This document shows, piece by piece, positions 55,689-63,771 of a DNA stretch of 64,000 nucleotides. Both the position numbers and the translations under genes were made by a program. The notes beneath the pieces were generated by a model, which had not been told where the DNA came from, searched no databases, and saw only the letters and a program-made list of their open reading frames with translations. The stretch's first letter is position 1; every line of letters begins with the position of its first letter. Origin of the DNA: Clostridiales bacterium (GTDB lineage: Bacteria; Bacillota; Clostridia; Saccharofermentanales; Saccharofermentanaceae); contig JAFVAY010000003.1 in NCBI GenBank assembly GCA_017480325.1, forward strand, positions 24,337-88,336. Direction: 5' to 3'.

Positions 55689-55892
55689 TTACTCTATTTT
55701 ATCTTCCCTCACCTTGGCCTGCTCGATTTCTGCCCTGAATTCCATTAGTCTAAAAACATATTCGGGCATCTTTCTCTTGCCTGCCTCCCAATCGACTACC
55801 GTCCTATACGGAATGCTATAGAAATCGCAGAACTCTTTGCGATTCATCCCCATTTCATCACGTAATTTTTTCACCTCAGACGCTGTATCCAT
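55689..55892 (-). CDS. Helix-turn-helix protein, antitoxin-like
   Basis: 67 residues, almost all a helix-turn-helix of the XRE type: MNRKEFCDFYSIPYRTVVDWEAGKRKMPEYV. Small proteins like this regulate toxin-antitoxin or phage-type loci. The ATG at 55892 follows AGGTG; a GTG three codons earlier is less likely. First gene of the HTH-62aa-ART set. Just upstream lies the first 84-bp terminator repeat. Confidence 0.75.
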   Translation of the reverse strand: MDTASEVKKLRDEMGMNRKEFCDFYSIPYRTVVDWEAGKRKMPEYVFRLMEFRAEIEQAKVREDKIE

Positions 55893-55912
55893 ATATTTCA
55901 CCTACTTAAACA

Positions 55913-55996
55913 GATGATATCACTTTTAACGCAGTGCATCAACAGCGATAAGCCCCATAATAAAAGGACCGCCTCTCGGCGGCCCCTTTAATCTTT
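55913..55996 (-). repeat. 84-bp direct repeat, copy 1, with terminator
   Basis: Matches 57244-57327 over 84 bases with one visible difference (TATCAC versus TACCAC). It carries an intrinsic terminator for minus-strand transcripts (55970-55992): GGCCGCC-GAGA-GGCGG then CCTTTTATTAT. It ends the DUF3800 transcript before the HTH gene. Confidence 0.9.
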
Positions 55997-56019
55997 CAGA
56001 TCAACATATATAGAACCAC

Positions 56020-56294
56020 CATCCAATTTCTTTAAGATTGATGTTCCCGCTTTATGCATTTAACTTATTCCGTAACTCTTCGAATACCTGTTCATGTAGA
56101 AGCAGCAGCTTCATCGGCTACATCCATATAATACTCTTCAGTATCCACTAGATTAGAATATGCAGCAATATTTCGCATGCATCTTTTCTGATCCGCACTG
56201 ATAATCATTATCCGCCCCCTATTTTTTATTATGGTATAGGAAATCGCTCGTTTTCTTTTAATGGAGCGAAGTATCCTTTAATACAATTTGGATT
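56020..56294 (-). pseudogene. Decayed second copy of the ParE, Phd, small-protein and ART-like genes
   Basis: Short blocks copy the neighbouring module in the same order: parE (about 56025-56055, like 54130), the phd end and middle (about 56057-56157, like 54283-54400), the 79-residue gene's 5' end (about 56160-56210, like 54800-54849), and the ART-like 3' end (to 56294, like 54940). The last 135 bases are nearly identical to 54801-54937. Large internal losses leave no frame. Confidence 0.8.
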
Positions 56295-56380
56295 GAAACA
56301 ACCTCTTTTCCTTAGAGTATACTTGCAGTTACAAACATTACTGCGCAAGTCTGAAAAGCTCGGACTATTGAAATGCTTTT

Positions 56381-57067
56381 TTACAACTCCTTCTTCTTAA
56401 TTTTACGATAGTATTCCTTCTTAAACTCATGCGAACCGTGGAAAAACTGGAGTTCTGTATTGGAAAATGAACCAAACTCTATTTTTGAAGCAGTAAGTTC
56501 CAGAGTACATATAAGATCCGCGATTTGGAATAATCTGTAGTCTGAGGGTTGTATTTTACGCACTTCAACATCAGAGAACAAACTGTTGAAAGTTATATTC
56601 AAAACACGTTTCAACGCGTTCTGACCATTGTCATAGTAGATAATTATCTTATCGAAATCATCCCAGTACTCTTTTGATTTCAGAACTGCTGCCTTAATAG
56701 CCTTTGTAAGCTTTGCATCAAGATCATCAGCATCTCGGCAATTGGATTTCTTAACCTTGGCACATATATAATTCACAGGAATCTTTCTCGTGAAGTTATA
56801 CAGAAGGTTGAACATTTTCTTTCGTTCTTCCATAGTAAGGTTCTCATAATCTGATTCTCTTCTGATCAATGGTCCGGCATGTATAGCATGATGCGGATAT
56901 CCAAGATTCGAAAGATACGTCTCCAGACCATTCAGCTGATCCGTAATGGAAATACTTTGATCATGAAGAACAGCCGTAACGATATAGAAAGGACAGTGTG
57001 TATCGTAATCGCCGAAATCTCCCGTCTCATCTATAAAACAGCTTAATAACTTAGTCTTCTTTGTCAT
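56381..57067 (-). CDS. DUF3800 domain protein
   Basis: 228 residues of the DUF3800 family, thought to have an RNase H-like fold and often found in phages and accessory islands; function unproven. Visible motifs are FIDETGDFG at the N-terminus, IIYYDNGQNALKRVL in the middle and DYRLFQIADLICTLEL, whose Asp residues probably bind metal. AAGGAT precedes the ATG. A structured leader with a terminator lies directly upstream, so expression is likely RNA-controlled. The gene sits inside an 84-bp-repeat-flanked cassette. Confidence 0.88.
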   Translation of the reverse strand: MTKKTKLLSCFIDETGDFGDYDTHCPFYIVTAVLHDQSISITDQLNGLETYLSNLGYPHHAIHAGPLIRRESDYENLTMEERKKMFNLLYNFTRKIPVNYICAKVKKSNCRDADDLDAKLTKAIKAAVLKSKEYWDDFDKIIIYYDNGQNALKRVLNITFNSLFSDVEVRKIQPSDYRLFQIADLICTLELTASKIEFGSFSNTELQFFHGSHEFKKEYYRKIKKKEL

Positions 57068-57086
57068 TTATCTATCCTTAAAATAA

Positions 57087-57158
57087 AAATGGCGCCGGTT
57101 CCCAGCGCCTGTCGGTGGACCCGGACCTTTCGGTCAGCCCAAATCGCATTCACGATTT
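57087..57158 (-). ncRNA. Structured leader RNA of the DUF3800 gene, ending in a terminator
   Basis: From the predicted transcription start: stem AAATCG/CGATTT (57141-57158), stem GACC-GAAA-GGTC (57124-57135), and stem GGCGCTGG-GAA-CCGGCGCC (57091-57109) followed by ATTTTTATTTT. GC-rich, set in AT-rich surroundings, and directly before a ribosome binding site. Structured RNA motifs associated with DUF3800 genes have been described by Weinberg and co-workers (2017); I cannot tell whether this is one of them. Confidence 0.65.
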
Positions 57159-57164
57159 GTAATT

Positions 57165-57193
57165 ATATTAATATGGAATAATTGGGCAGTCAA
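57165..57193 (-). promoter_or_regulatory. Promoter of DUF3800 leader RNA
   Basis: TTGACT (57188-57193), 17 bases, TAATAT (57165-57170). Transcription would start at about 57158, exactly at the first stem. Confidence 0.7.
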
Positions 57194-57243
57194 GATTTTA
57201 CATGTAGATATCATCCTAAATCCACTCTTATTATGACAATATC

Positions 57244-57327
57244 GATGATACCACTTTTAACGCAGTGCATCAACAGCGATAAGCCCCATAATAAAAGGAC
57301 CGCCTCTCGGCGGCCCCTTTAATCTTT
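57244..57327 (-). repeat. 84-bp direct repeat, copy 2, with terminator of the Cna-B adhesin gene
   Basis: Second copy of 55913-55996. Its terminator hairpin (57292-57323) follows the adhesin stop by about 20 bases, so this is probably the original place of the sequence. Confidence 0.88.
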
Positions 57328-57345
57328 AAGCTCAACTTACGAGAA

Positions 57346-60300
57346 TCAGTTCTCTTCTTCTCTAAGCTTTCTTGCTGTGAGTACGAGTGCTACAGAGCAG
57401 AGCATAATGATCGCTGCTACCATGTTGACACTTGTCTCACCTGTGGACGAGAGTGCTCTGTCAGCGCCGTCTATAAAGACTGTCTGCGTTCTGGAAGCAC
57501 CGTTAACATATGTGATAACGATGTCATGACGTCCTGCGCCTAGAGATCTTCTGATGGCGTCATTGAGAGTGATAGTACCGTCAGGGTTAACTGTGTAGCT
57601 ATCAGGCTCAAGCGGGTTACCGTCGAGAGTTACACTTGAGATCTCAACAGGCTCTGTTGTCTCAGTGGTCTCGGACTCCTCAGGTGTTGTCTCACCTTCA
57701 GGTGTCGTACCGTCTGTTGTACCGGTTGTGTAAGCGTCTGTAAGGATTACAGTTACATTATCACCGCTGATGATTGTCGCGGAACCGGAAGTCACACTGT
57801 TAGCTACATCAAGAGAGTATGTAGATGTATGACCATCAAGGCTCTCTACTACGGAGTATGTAACACCAGGTGTAAGACCGGTTACGATGTAGTAGTAAGT
57901 TCCATTACCGGCATCGCCCCACAGACCGTTAGCAACGTTCTCGAGGGTAAGAGCAGGCACCTCACGTGTAGCTCCGCAGCTTGTATCAGTCAGCACGAAA
58001 GTAATAGTCTCCAACTCATTAAGAGCCGTTCCGCTAATAGTCTTGCTGATGATCAGGCTACCGGATACAACCACAGGCTGAGTCTCAACAGGTGTTGTCT
58101 CTACAGGAGTCGTCTCAGTAGGAGTAGGCTCTGTAGGAACATCAGTAGGTGTAGGCTCAACAGGTGCATTTGAAGGTGAAGGCTGAGGCTGAGTCTGATT
58201 CTCCTCGTAGTTGTTAGTAAGATCTACATATACAACTCCATTCGCAACAATAGCCGGAGAATCAGCTGATGTTGTGCTGCTGGCAGCCAAAGAGTATGTA
58301 GATGTGTTGCCGTCAAGGTCCTCCCTAACGGTATAAACACCGCCTTCTGTCAAATTGGTAAGTGTAAGACAATATGCACCGTTCTCGTCAACAGTCCAAA
58401 GTCCTGTCTGAACATTAGTAAAAGTAAGATATTCAGTTCTATTATATCCATTAGGGCCGGTAATAATGAAACTAATTGTCTCAAGATCAGCAAGAGCTGC
58501 ACCACTTACAGTCTTACGAATTACAAGTGAACCAACACCAGTCTGTGTCTGCTCTCTTGTATAGGTGTTTGTAATACCTATTGTCTGAGAATCGCCATTG
58601 TTTACAATCGCTGCACCATTGTCGGTATATCTGGTTACTAAGCTGTATCCCTGTATTGCAGCAGGTGTTACCTCTGTTACCGTATATGTTCCGGCAGGTA
58701 CATGGTTGAACTCAAATGTGGCTCCGCCTGCGATCGTATATGTTGTCTCTGCTGTAGTTGTTCCGTTGTTCTGTGTCAGATACGCTCCATCTGCATTCGT
58801 TACATAGAATGTGAAGCTTGTAGGTACTGTAATGCCGTCCGCATTCGTCGTATCTACTGTCTTAGTTACTGACAACGTTCCTTCTACTGTGTCTCTTGTA
58901 TAGGTGTTTGTAATACTAACGGGCGTCAATGTACCGTTAGAAACATTAACTGTAGCAACGGACACAGATGAATTATCATTATATGACACAGTTAACTCAT
59001 AGGAATCAACTTCTGCGTCAACTTCTCTAATCTTATACTCACCCGCAGGTAATCCACTGATTATTAATTCCTGTCCTGCTCGTATACTGATATATGAGGG
59101 CTCACCTCCCCATGGATTAACATTAGATCGTTGACCGTTAACACCATAATAAGTGGTATAAATTCCTCCCCAACCATAATTCTCCTGATAAAGAGCTACC
59201 TTATATACCTTAGTAGAAGCACCATCATATGCATTTCCAGATCCAATGGCCTTAGAAAGAGCAATCGCACCACTATCATTTCTAACATATGTATTTGTTA
59301 TATTGGCAAATGCAATCGAACCACTTAACACACCTGTTGCCGTATGTGAACCAGCTACAAGAGTGTAATTGTCGATTATCACAGCTTCAGGATTAACCTC
59401 AACAACTGTATACGTCTTTCCAACAGGTAGATTATTTATAAGTGAAGTACCTGTTGTTGTATTGGCAGGCACATCAACATATATAGCTACAGGGTCTGAA
59501 CTAGTAGCACCATCAGCAGCGTAATATGTCTTAGTATTATTCTCTTCACTATAGACATTAAAAGTGTATCTCAATGCTTCTGTAGGAGTATATCCGGAAA
59601 TATTCTTTACTATGGTAAGAGAACCGGGTGCTGTAGTATCAACCCTATTATAGAATGCACCAAGGTCAAATCTTACACCAGACATATCCACCCATGCTTT
59701 GACAATTCCAGATTCTGTCTGAAGATCATTCTCTTCAAGCCACAAACCATTAGTCGCATATGTAATACTACCATCTACTCCAGTAGTCGTAACAGACTGA
59801 ACTTTATAGGAGAGATTACCTAATGCATCAGCAGTAACTCTTAATCTTATCTTTACATCTCCACCAGAATTTGTAATACCAGCAATAGTACTAGAACTCT
59901 CTGTTATCCTGAAATAGAAATCTCTAGCATTCCCCGGCAAAATATAATGCGGATCACAATCGTCACCATAAGTCGGTGGAGTGGTAGTAGTATCAACAGC
60001 ACCGGCATGAGCATCATCGGTGTAGAAAGTCAGAACCGGCATCTCAACATCACTATTATCAGTAACAGGTCTATTAGAAGATGAACCTACCGCTGTAGTA
60101 AAATTACTATCAGTATATTCTTGCCATACAAAATTGAAATCTCCGGCATCAAATACAACACTGTAATCAGGGATAACCGACTCATCATTTGCAAAATTCG
60201 CAGTGAAAGCTTTACGAATAGCAAAATGCATTTCATCCTCACCATCACTAGAACTTCCACCATAAATATAGTGGAACTCCTTATGAAGTTGTACATCACC

Positions 60301-61443
60301 ACTAGTTAATAACCAACCAGCAGAGTGACCTCCTGTAAGATCAATGTTAACATGCTCAGGGATCAAAATAGTTCCTGCCATGGTATCGAGATCTACGTCA
60401 TTATTTGTTCTGATATTCCAAATAACAGTCTGGCATAACCCTGTATCAATACCTTGATAATTAACTGTACTCTTACCTTGGCACTCTGTTCCGCCACTTG
60501 AAGCAGTTTGAGATTCCATAATATCGGAACCAGAAACTACAATATATTTGCTAGTAACATAGTGATTATCTGCACCAAAAACATCATCAACTACACTATC
60601 TTCAATATTAAATACAACTACTGAAGAAGGATTTTTCCTAATTACAAGGCCCTGAGTCGCCTGAAGTGTTGACTGATTAACGTCTCCGGTATTCCTCATA
60701 ATTTCCAACATTTCGGCAGTAACATTTATATAAACAACTCGATTATCAAAAATCGGATCAGTTATATCCACTTGGATACTGTTAGTTGTTGGGTTGGTAA
60801 TGTATGTACTAGGAAGCTGATATGCTGGATTATTAGCTCTGTCAGAAAGCCACTGAGACTGAGAAACACCTCTGTTTATTAATCTTTCTATATTAGAATT
60901 AGTATCGGAAGGGGAAGCTGTAACAATTTGGGGAGAAGGGGTTCTATAAGTAAAGAAATTATCATCTAGTTCAAACAGACCAGATACACCATGTTGTGTA
61001 GGTACAAAACCATCAAACACCGAACTAGGAGCCTGAATATTAAAAGTTTGAGCTGTTGCCTGCCCAAAACGGACTCGTGAACCCGAAGCTACGCTTCCAA
61101 TGAGAAAATGAGCTGTCTTATCCCTATCTAAAAAGTCAACGTCGTTGTTATTACCTCCATTGGGATTGATAAAAGTATACGTTGCATAAGTAGTCTCCAT
61201 ATGGTTTTGCTGGTTAATGGAATTCGAGACAATACCATAGTCAACTGCACCTCTAAGAACAGTAGCGAAATTAACAAGACTTGATGAATCTTGATTCATC
61301 GCACTCCAACTACTGCTACTATCCGCAATAACCTTGCTATTCCACTGAATCTCCGGAATCAACAGCCATTGCGACAGGACTGTTGCAACCAGGACTGTCG
61401 AGATTAAGCCTAATGTTCTTTTAGAAAGTCGTTTAAAGATCAT
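57346..61443 (-). CDS. Sortase-anchored Cna-B repeat adhesin
   Basis: 1365-residue surface protein. N-terminal membrane/signal segment (about 10-40); a large unassigned N-terminal region (about 45-600), perhaps ligand-binding; five Cna-B/DUF5979-like domains starting near 607, 726, 853, 973 and 1128, each with a Lys near the start, central Glu and NTY-type end fitting isopeptide bonds; Pro/Thr linkers (about 1084-1114, 1241-1267); then LSSTGE (about 1334), a membrane helix and KLREEEN. LSSTGE is an LPxTG-like, non-standard sorting motif. No sortase gene is adjacent. The N-terminal half is more AT-rich than the C-terminal repeats. Confidence 0.88.
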   Translation of the reverse strand: MIFKRLSKRTLGLISTVLVATVLSQWLLIPEIQWNSKVIADSSSSWSAMNQDSSSLVNFATVLRGAVDYGIVSNSINQQNHMETTYATYTFINPNGGNNNDVDFLDRDKTAHFLIGSVASGSRVRFGQATAQTFNIQAPSSVFDGFVPTQHGVSGLFELDDNFFTYRTPSPQIVTASPSDTNSNIERLINRGVSQSQWLSDRANNPAYQLPSTYITNPTTNSIQVDITDPIFDNRVVYINVTAEMLEIMRNTGDVNQSTLQATQGLVIRKNPSSVVVFNIEDSVVDDVFGADNHYVTSKYIVVSGSDIMESQTASSGGTECQGKSTVNYQGIDTGLCQTVIWNIRTNNDVDLDTMAGTILIPEHVNIDLTGGHSAGWLLTSGDVQLHKEFHYIYGGSSSDGEDEMHFAIRKAFTANFANDESVIPDYSVVFDAGDFNFVWQEYTDSNFTTAVGSSSNRPVTDNSDVEMPVLTFYTDDAHAGAVDTTTTPPTYGDDCDPHYILPGNARDFYFRITESSSTIAGITNSGGDVKIRLRVTADALGNLSYKVQSVTTTGVDGSITYATNGLWLEENDLQTESGIVKAWVDMSGVRFDLGAFYNRVDTTAPGSLTIVKNISGYTPTEALRYTFNVYSEENNTKTYYAADGATSSDPVAIYVDVPANTTTGTSLINNLPVGKTYTVVEVNPEAVIIDNYTLVAGSHTATGVLSGSIAFANITNTYVRNDSGAIALSKAIGSGNAYDGASTKVYKVALYQENYGWGGIYTTYYGVNGQRSNVNPWGGEPSYISIRAGQELIISGLPAGEYKIREVDAEVDSYELTVSYNDNSSVSVATVNVSNGTLTPVSITNTYTRDTVEGTLSVTKTVDTTNADGITVPTSFTFYVTNADGAYLTQNNGTTTAETTYTIAGGATFEFNHVPAGTYTVTEVTPAAIQGYSLVTRYTDNGAAIVNNGDSQTIGITNTYTREQTQTGVGSLVIRKTVSGAALADLETISFIITGPNGYNRTEYLTFTNVQTGLWTVDENGAYCLTLTNLTEGGVYTVREDLDGNTSTYSLAASSTTSADSPAIVANGVVYVDLTNNYEENQTQPQPSPSNAPVEPTPTDVPTEPTPTETTPVETTPVETQPVVVSGSLIISKTISGTALNELETITFVLTDTSCGATREVPALTLENVANGLWGDAGNGTYYYIVTGLTPGVTYSVVESLDGHTSTYSLDVANSVTSGSATIISGDNVTVILTDAYTTGTTDGTTPEGETTPEESETTETTEPVEISSVTLDGNPLEPDSYTVNPDGTITLNDAIRRSLGAGRHDIVITYVNGASRTQTVFIDGADRALSSTGETSVNMVAAIIMLCSVALVLTARKLREEEN

Positions 61444-61493
61444 ACTTTCCCCCTCATTTTATGGCACGGATGCCGATATCTATAGATACAAAT

Positions 61494-61522
61494 ATAATAA
61501 GGGGGTAATCGTCAAATTTCAA
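61494..61522 (-). promoter_or_regulatory. Promoter of the Cna-B adhesin gene
   Basis: TTGAAA (61517-61522), 17 bases, TATTAT (61494-61499), about 50 bases before the ATG. Confidence 0.6.
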
Positions 61523-61636
61523 CTAAATACTTCATAAATTGTTAACATCTTTTCGAATTTCTGTCAAAATTGTGTGAATTGTCAATGAATTTTGTGTAAT
61601 TTGTGCACTTTTTATAATTTCCGCATAATGCTTTTC

Positions 61637-61696
61637 GGTAGGTCTCCCCCTCCCCGCCCCGGAACTCATGTGCAAATGAGGCGGGATCGACCTACC
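61637..61696. other. GC-rich palindromic element upstream of the adhesin gene
   Basis: GGTAGGTC (61637-61644) pairs with GACCTACC (61689-61696). Inside are CCCGC/GCGGG and CTCAT/ATGAG stems. The surroundings are very AT-rich. The 371-base gap 61444-61814 has no credible gene; apart from this and the promoter I see only AT-rich sequence. Confidence 0.55.
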
Positions 61697-61814
61697 AATC
61701 AATGACCTCAAAGAAACGTGTCTTGATCCTCGAGGTTGGGAATATCGGTGATAATGGCGGTAATAGCAGAGAAAAAACACGGTTGTTGTAAGATTATCCT
61801 ATTACTGAATTGAG

Positions 61815-63437
61815 TCAGATTAGGATCTTCCAACTTCCGCCTTTGTCTGGACCAACTCTTTCAAGAATGCCCCTATCTTTCATTTCGGAGATATATCTTA
61901 CAACGGTACGCTCGGTAACATTTAATTCATTACGCATTTCATCCAATGAAGTGTGCGGATTCTCATTAATCATATTCAATATACAAAATACCTTTTCGAC
62001 CTTTTTTTCAGAATAATCAGGAAGGACTATGCGTATTTTCTCTTTCGTGATTTTCCTGACATTTTCTCTGACATTTTCTCTGACATTTTCTCTGACATTT
62101 TCTCTGACATTTTCTATGCCATCTTTTTCCTCTTCTTCACGAGCACGAGCAAATTCTTCATTAATATACGCAACTACCTGTGTATAGTCATCGGTATCAT
62201 TATCCGGCGTAAATACAAGTCGAGGCGAACCATTAGTCTCCATAGCCTGTTTGGCGCGTCTGATACCAGAACCGTATGACTGGATAAGATTCAACTTAAA
62301 GAACATCTCTTTAATTTCATTATTAAGATACTGACGATCATCAAATTCGACTTTGTTATTAAGATCTTCGATAGTTACCGGAGGGATCGGTCTATTGTGA
62401 TTAATAAAAGATATATGATCTCTATAAACATATATACCTATGTACTGTTGCTGTGAATACTCCTTGTGCAGAATGCAATTTGCAGAAAGTTCTTCAAACA
62501 TCTCCAACGGCCAATTGAAGACCCTGTGAGCCCCGGATTTCCCGGGTTCACGAATCGTGTATGAAGCCAAGATAGTATCTTTGAAATAATCTCGAACTCT
62601 CTGAGCCTGAATCCAGATTGGTCCCTTAAAGGATTTGGATTCCATCTTATCTGTCCCGGCAACCTCACGAATTACTTCAACATAAGAATTAGGGATGAAT
62701 TGTTCCGGATTCTCTGCAAACATTAAAACCGCGAAATTCTTGGCTCTATTCCCACCGTATTCACTTGAATCAATCAGATTCATTGCTTTGGCCATTTCAA
62801 GCTTGGAAAGAGCTCGAACTTCTGACGATGCATTAGTTTTAACAAGATATTCCTTCATATATTCGTAATTAAGGTCGTCAATAGTGGCCGTCTCGTTCAA
62901 TTCAGAACTAAAATGATAATCGGCGAATTTCTTTAGCAGTTCAAACTCTTCGCGCTTATTAGGCAACCTGCTATCTCGTCTTACACGAATATATCTCCCG
63001 GCCTTAAGTTTGATCTTAGGGTCTTTCTCTGCTTTCTGACTCGTTTCATATGGACCATTATTTCCCGGCTCAACAGCTAGGATTATATAGATTCTGTTAT
63101 CAATCGCATCTTGGATAAGGTGATATGTTGGAGCAGGATGAATATTAGCAAGAAGAGATTTGATCTCATTTTCCGTTGTCTCTATATGAGCCTCATCAAC
63201 CCCATAAATAGGACGAATCGGGACAGCTTTACGACCGGATTCCTTATCATCTTCCTCTTCTACTCCTATGATTATAAGTCCAATCTCGCGATTCATATAA
63301 TTATTGGAAAAAGCACAAACAGTTTTAAGTATCCCATCTCTAAATGATGCGGTTTTCTTATACTCGATATAGTCATTCTCAACTGCACAACGATCGATAA
63401 TGTCGTGTGCCATACGTTGAATATCAACAATTCGCAT
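61815..63437 (-). CDS. AlbA_2/Schlafen-type ATP-binding transcriptional regulator-like protein
   Basis: 540 residues. The N-terminal AlbA_2 domain (about 10-135) has ENDYIEYKKTASF and GLIIIGVEE; a GHKL-type ATPase-like region (about 290-430) has LSANCILHKEYSQQQYIGIYVY and SYGSGIRRAKQAM; five ENVR repeats form a linker, and a C-terminal winged helix (about 480-540) has LDEMRNELNVTERTVVRYISEM. This family is widespread and often named a transcriptional regulator or putative DNA-binding protein without proof. I start at ATG 63437; a TTG two codons earlier is possible. Confidence 0.85.
   Translation of the reverse strand: MRIVDIQRMAHDIIDRCAVENDYIEYKKTASFRDGILKTVCAFSNNYMNREIGLIIIGVEEEDDKESGRKAVPIRPIYGVDEAHIETTENEIKSLLANIHPAPTYHLIQDAIDNRIYIILAVEPGNNGPYETSQKAEKDPKIKLKAGRYIRVRRDSRLPNKREEFELLKKFADYHFSSELNETATIDDLNYEYMKEYLVKTNASSEVRALSKLEMAKAMNLIDSSEYGGNRAKNFAVLMFAENPEQFIPNSYVEVIREVAGTDKMESKSFKGPIWIQAQRVRDYFKDTILASYTIREPGKSGAHRVFNWPLEMFEELSANCILHKEYSQQQYIGIYVYRDHISFINHNRPIPPVTIEDLNNKVEFDDRQYLNNEIKEMFFKLNLIQSYGSGIRRAKQAMETNGSPRLVFTPDNDTDDYTQVVAYINEEFARAREEEEKDGIENVRENVRENVRENVRENVRKITKEKIRIVLPDYSEKKVEKVFCILNMINENPHTSLDEMRNELNVTERTVVRYISEMKDRGILERVGPDKGGSWKILI
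62055..62114 (-). repeat. 12-bp minisatellite inside the AlbA_2 gene
   Basis: Five tandem copies of GAAAATGTCAGA, coding ENVR each time; only the last copy differs by one base (AGG for Arg). The unit is a multiple of three, so copy changes keep the frame. Confidence 0.95.
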
Positions 63438-63666
63438 GAACAATGTCCCATAATAATTTATTTTTCAATATTTTATTTTAACATGAACAGTCTACAAAGA
63501 TAAGCAAGCAAGAATAGTCCTTTTCTTATCGTGAATAATTACAATAAAGGAGCTCAGATAGTAACGTTATTAAAACGAATTGACATGGTTGTAACTGTCT
63601 GTGAAATAAAGATCTCTAATGGGTAGTACCTTATTAACTAAGAGTACCAATGCACCTGAGGCCGAA

Positions 63667-63697
63667 TTTGTCGATTTTTGTCGATTTTTGTCGAAAA
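63667..63697. repeat. Short tandem repeat before the Rpn-like gene
   Basis: TTTGTCGATT is repeated about 2.7 times. It lies in the 334-base gap 63438-63771, about 75 bases before the next gene. Otherwise I see only AT-rich sequence in this gap. Confidence 0.8.
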
Positions 63698-63771
63698 TTA
63701 GTAGGTGTTTCAGGTTGATTCCGGCTCTATACTGTTAGTGGAATAACTAATAGATATAGGAGTGAATAGTT

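Noticed and set aside
57087..57158. SRP RNA or tmRNA fragment
   Set aside because: The conserved SRP tetraloop helix and the tmRNA tRNA-like end are both absent.
52379..57327. Prophage
   Set aside because: DUF3800, toxin and HTH genes are present, but no integrase, capsid, portal, terminase or lysis genes.
61637..61696. A c-di-GMP riboswitch upstream of the adhesin gene
   Set aside because: Some GC-rich similarity, but the conserved GEMM core is not present on either strand.
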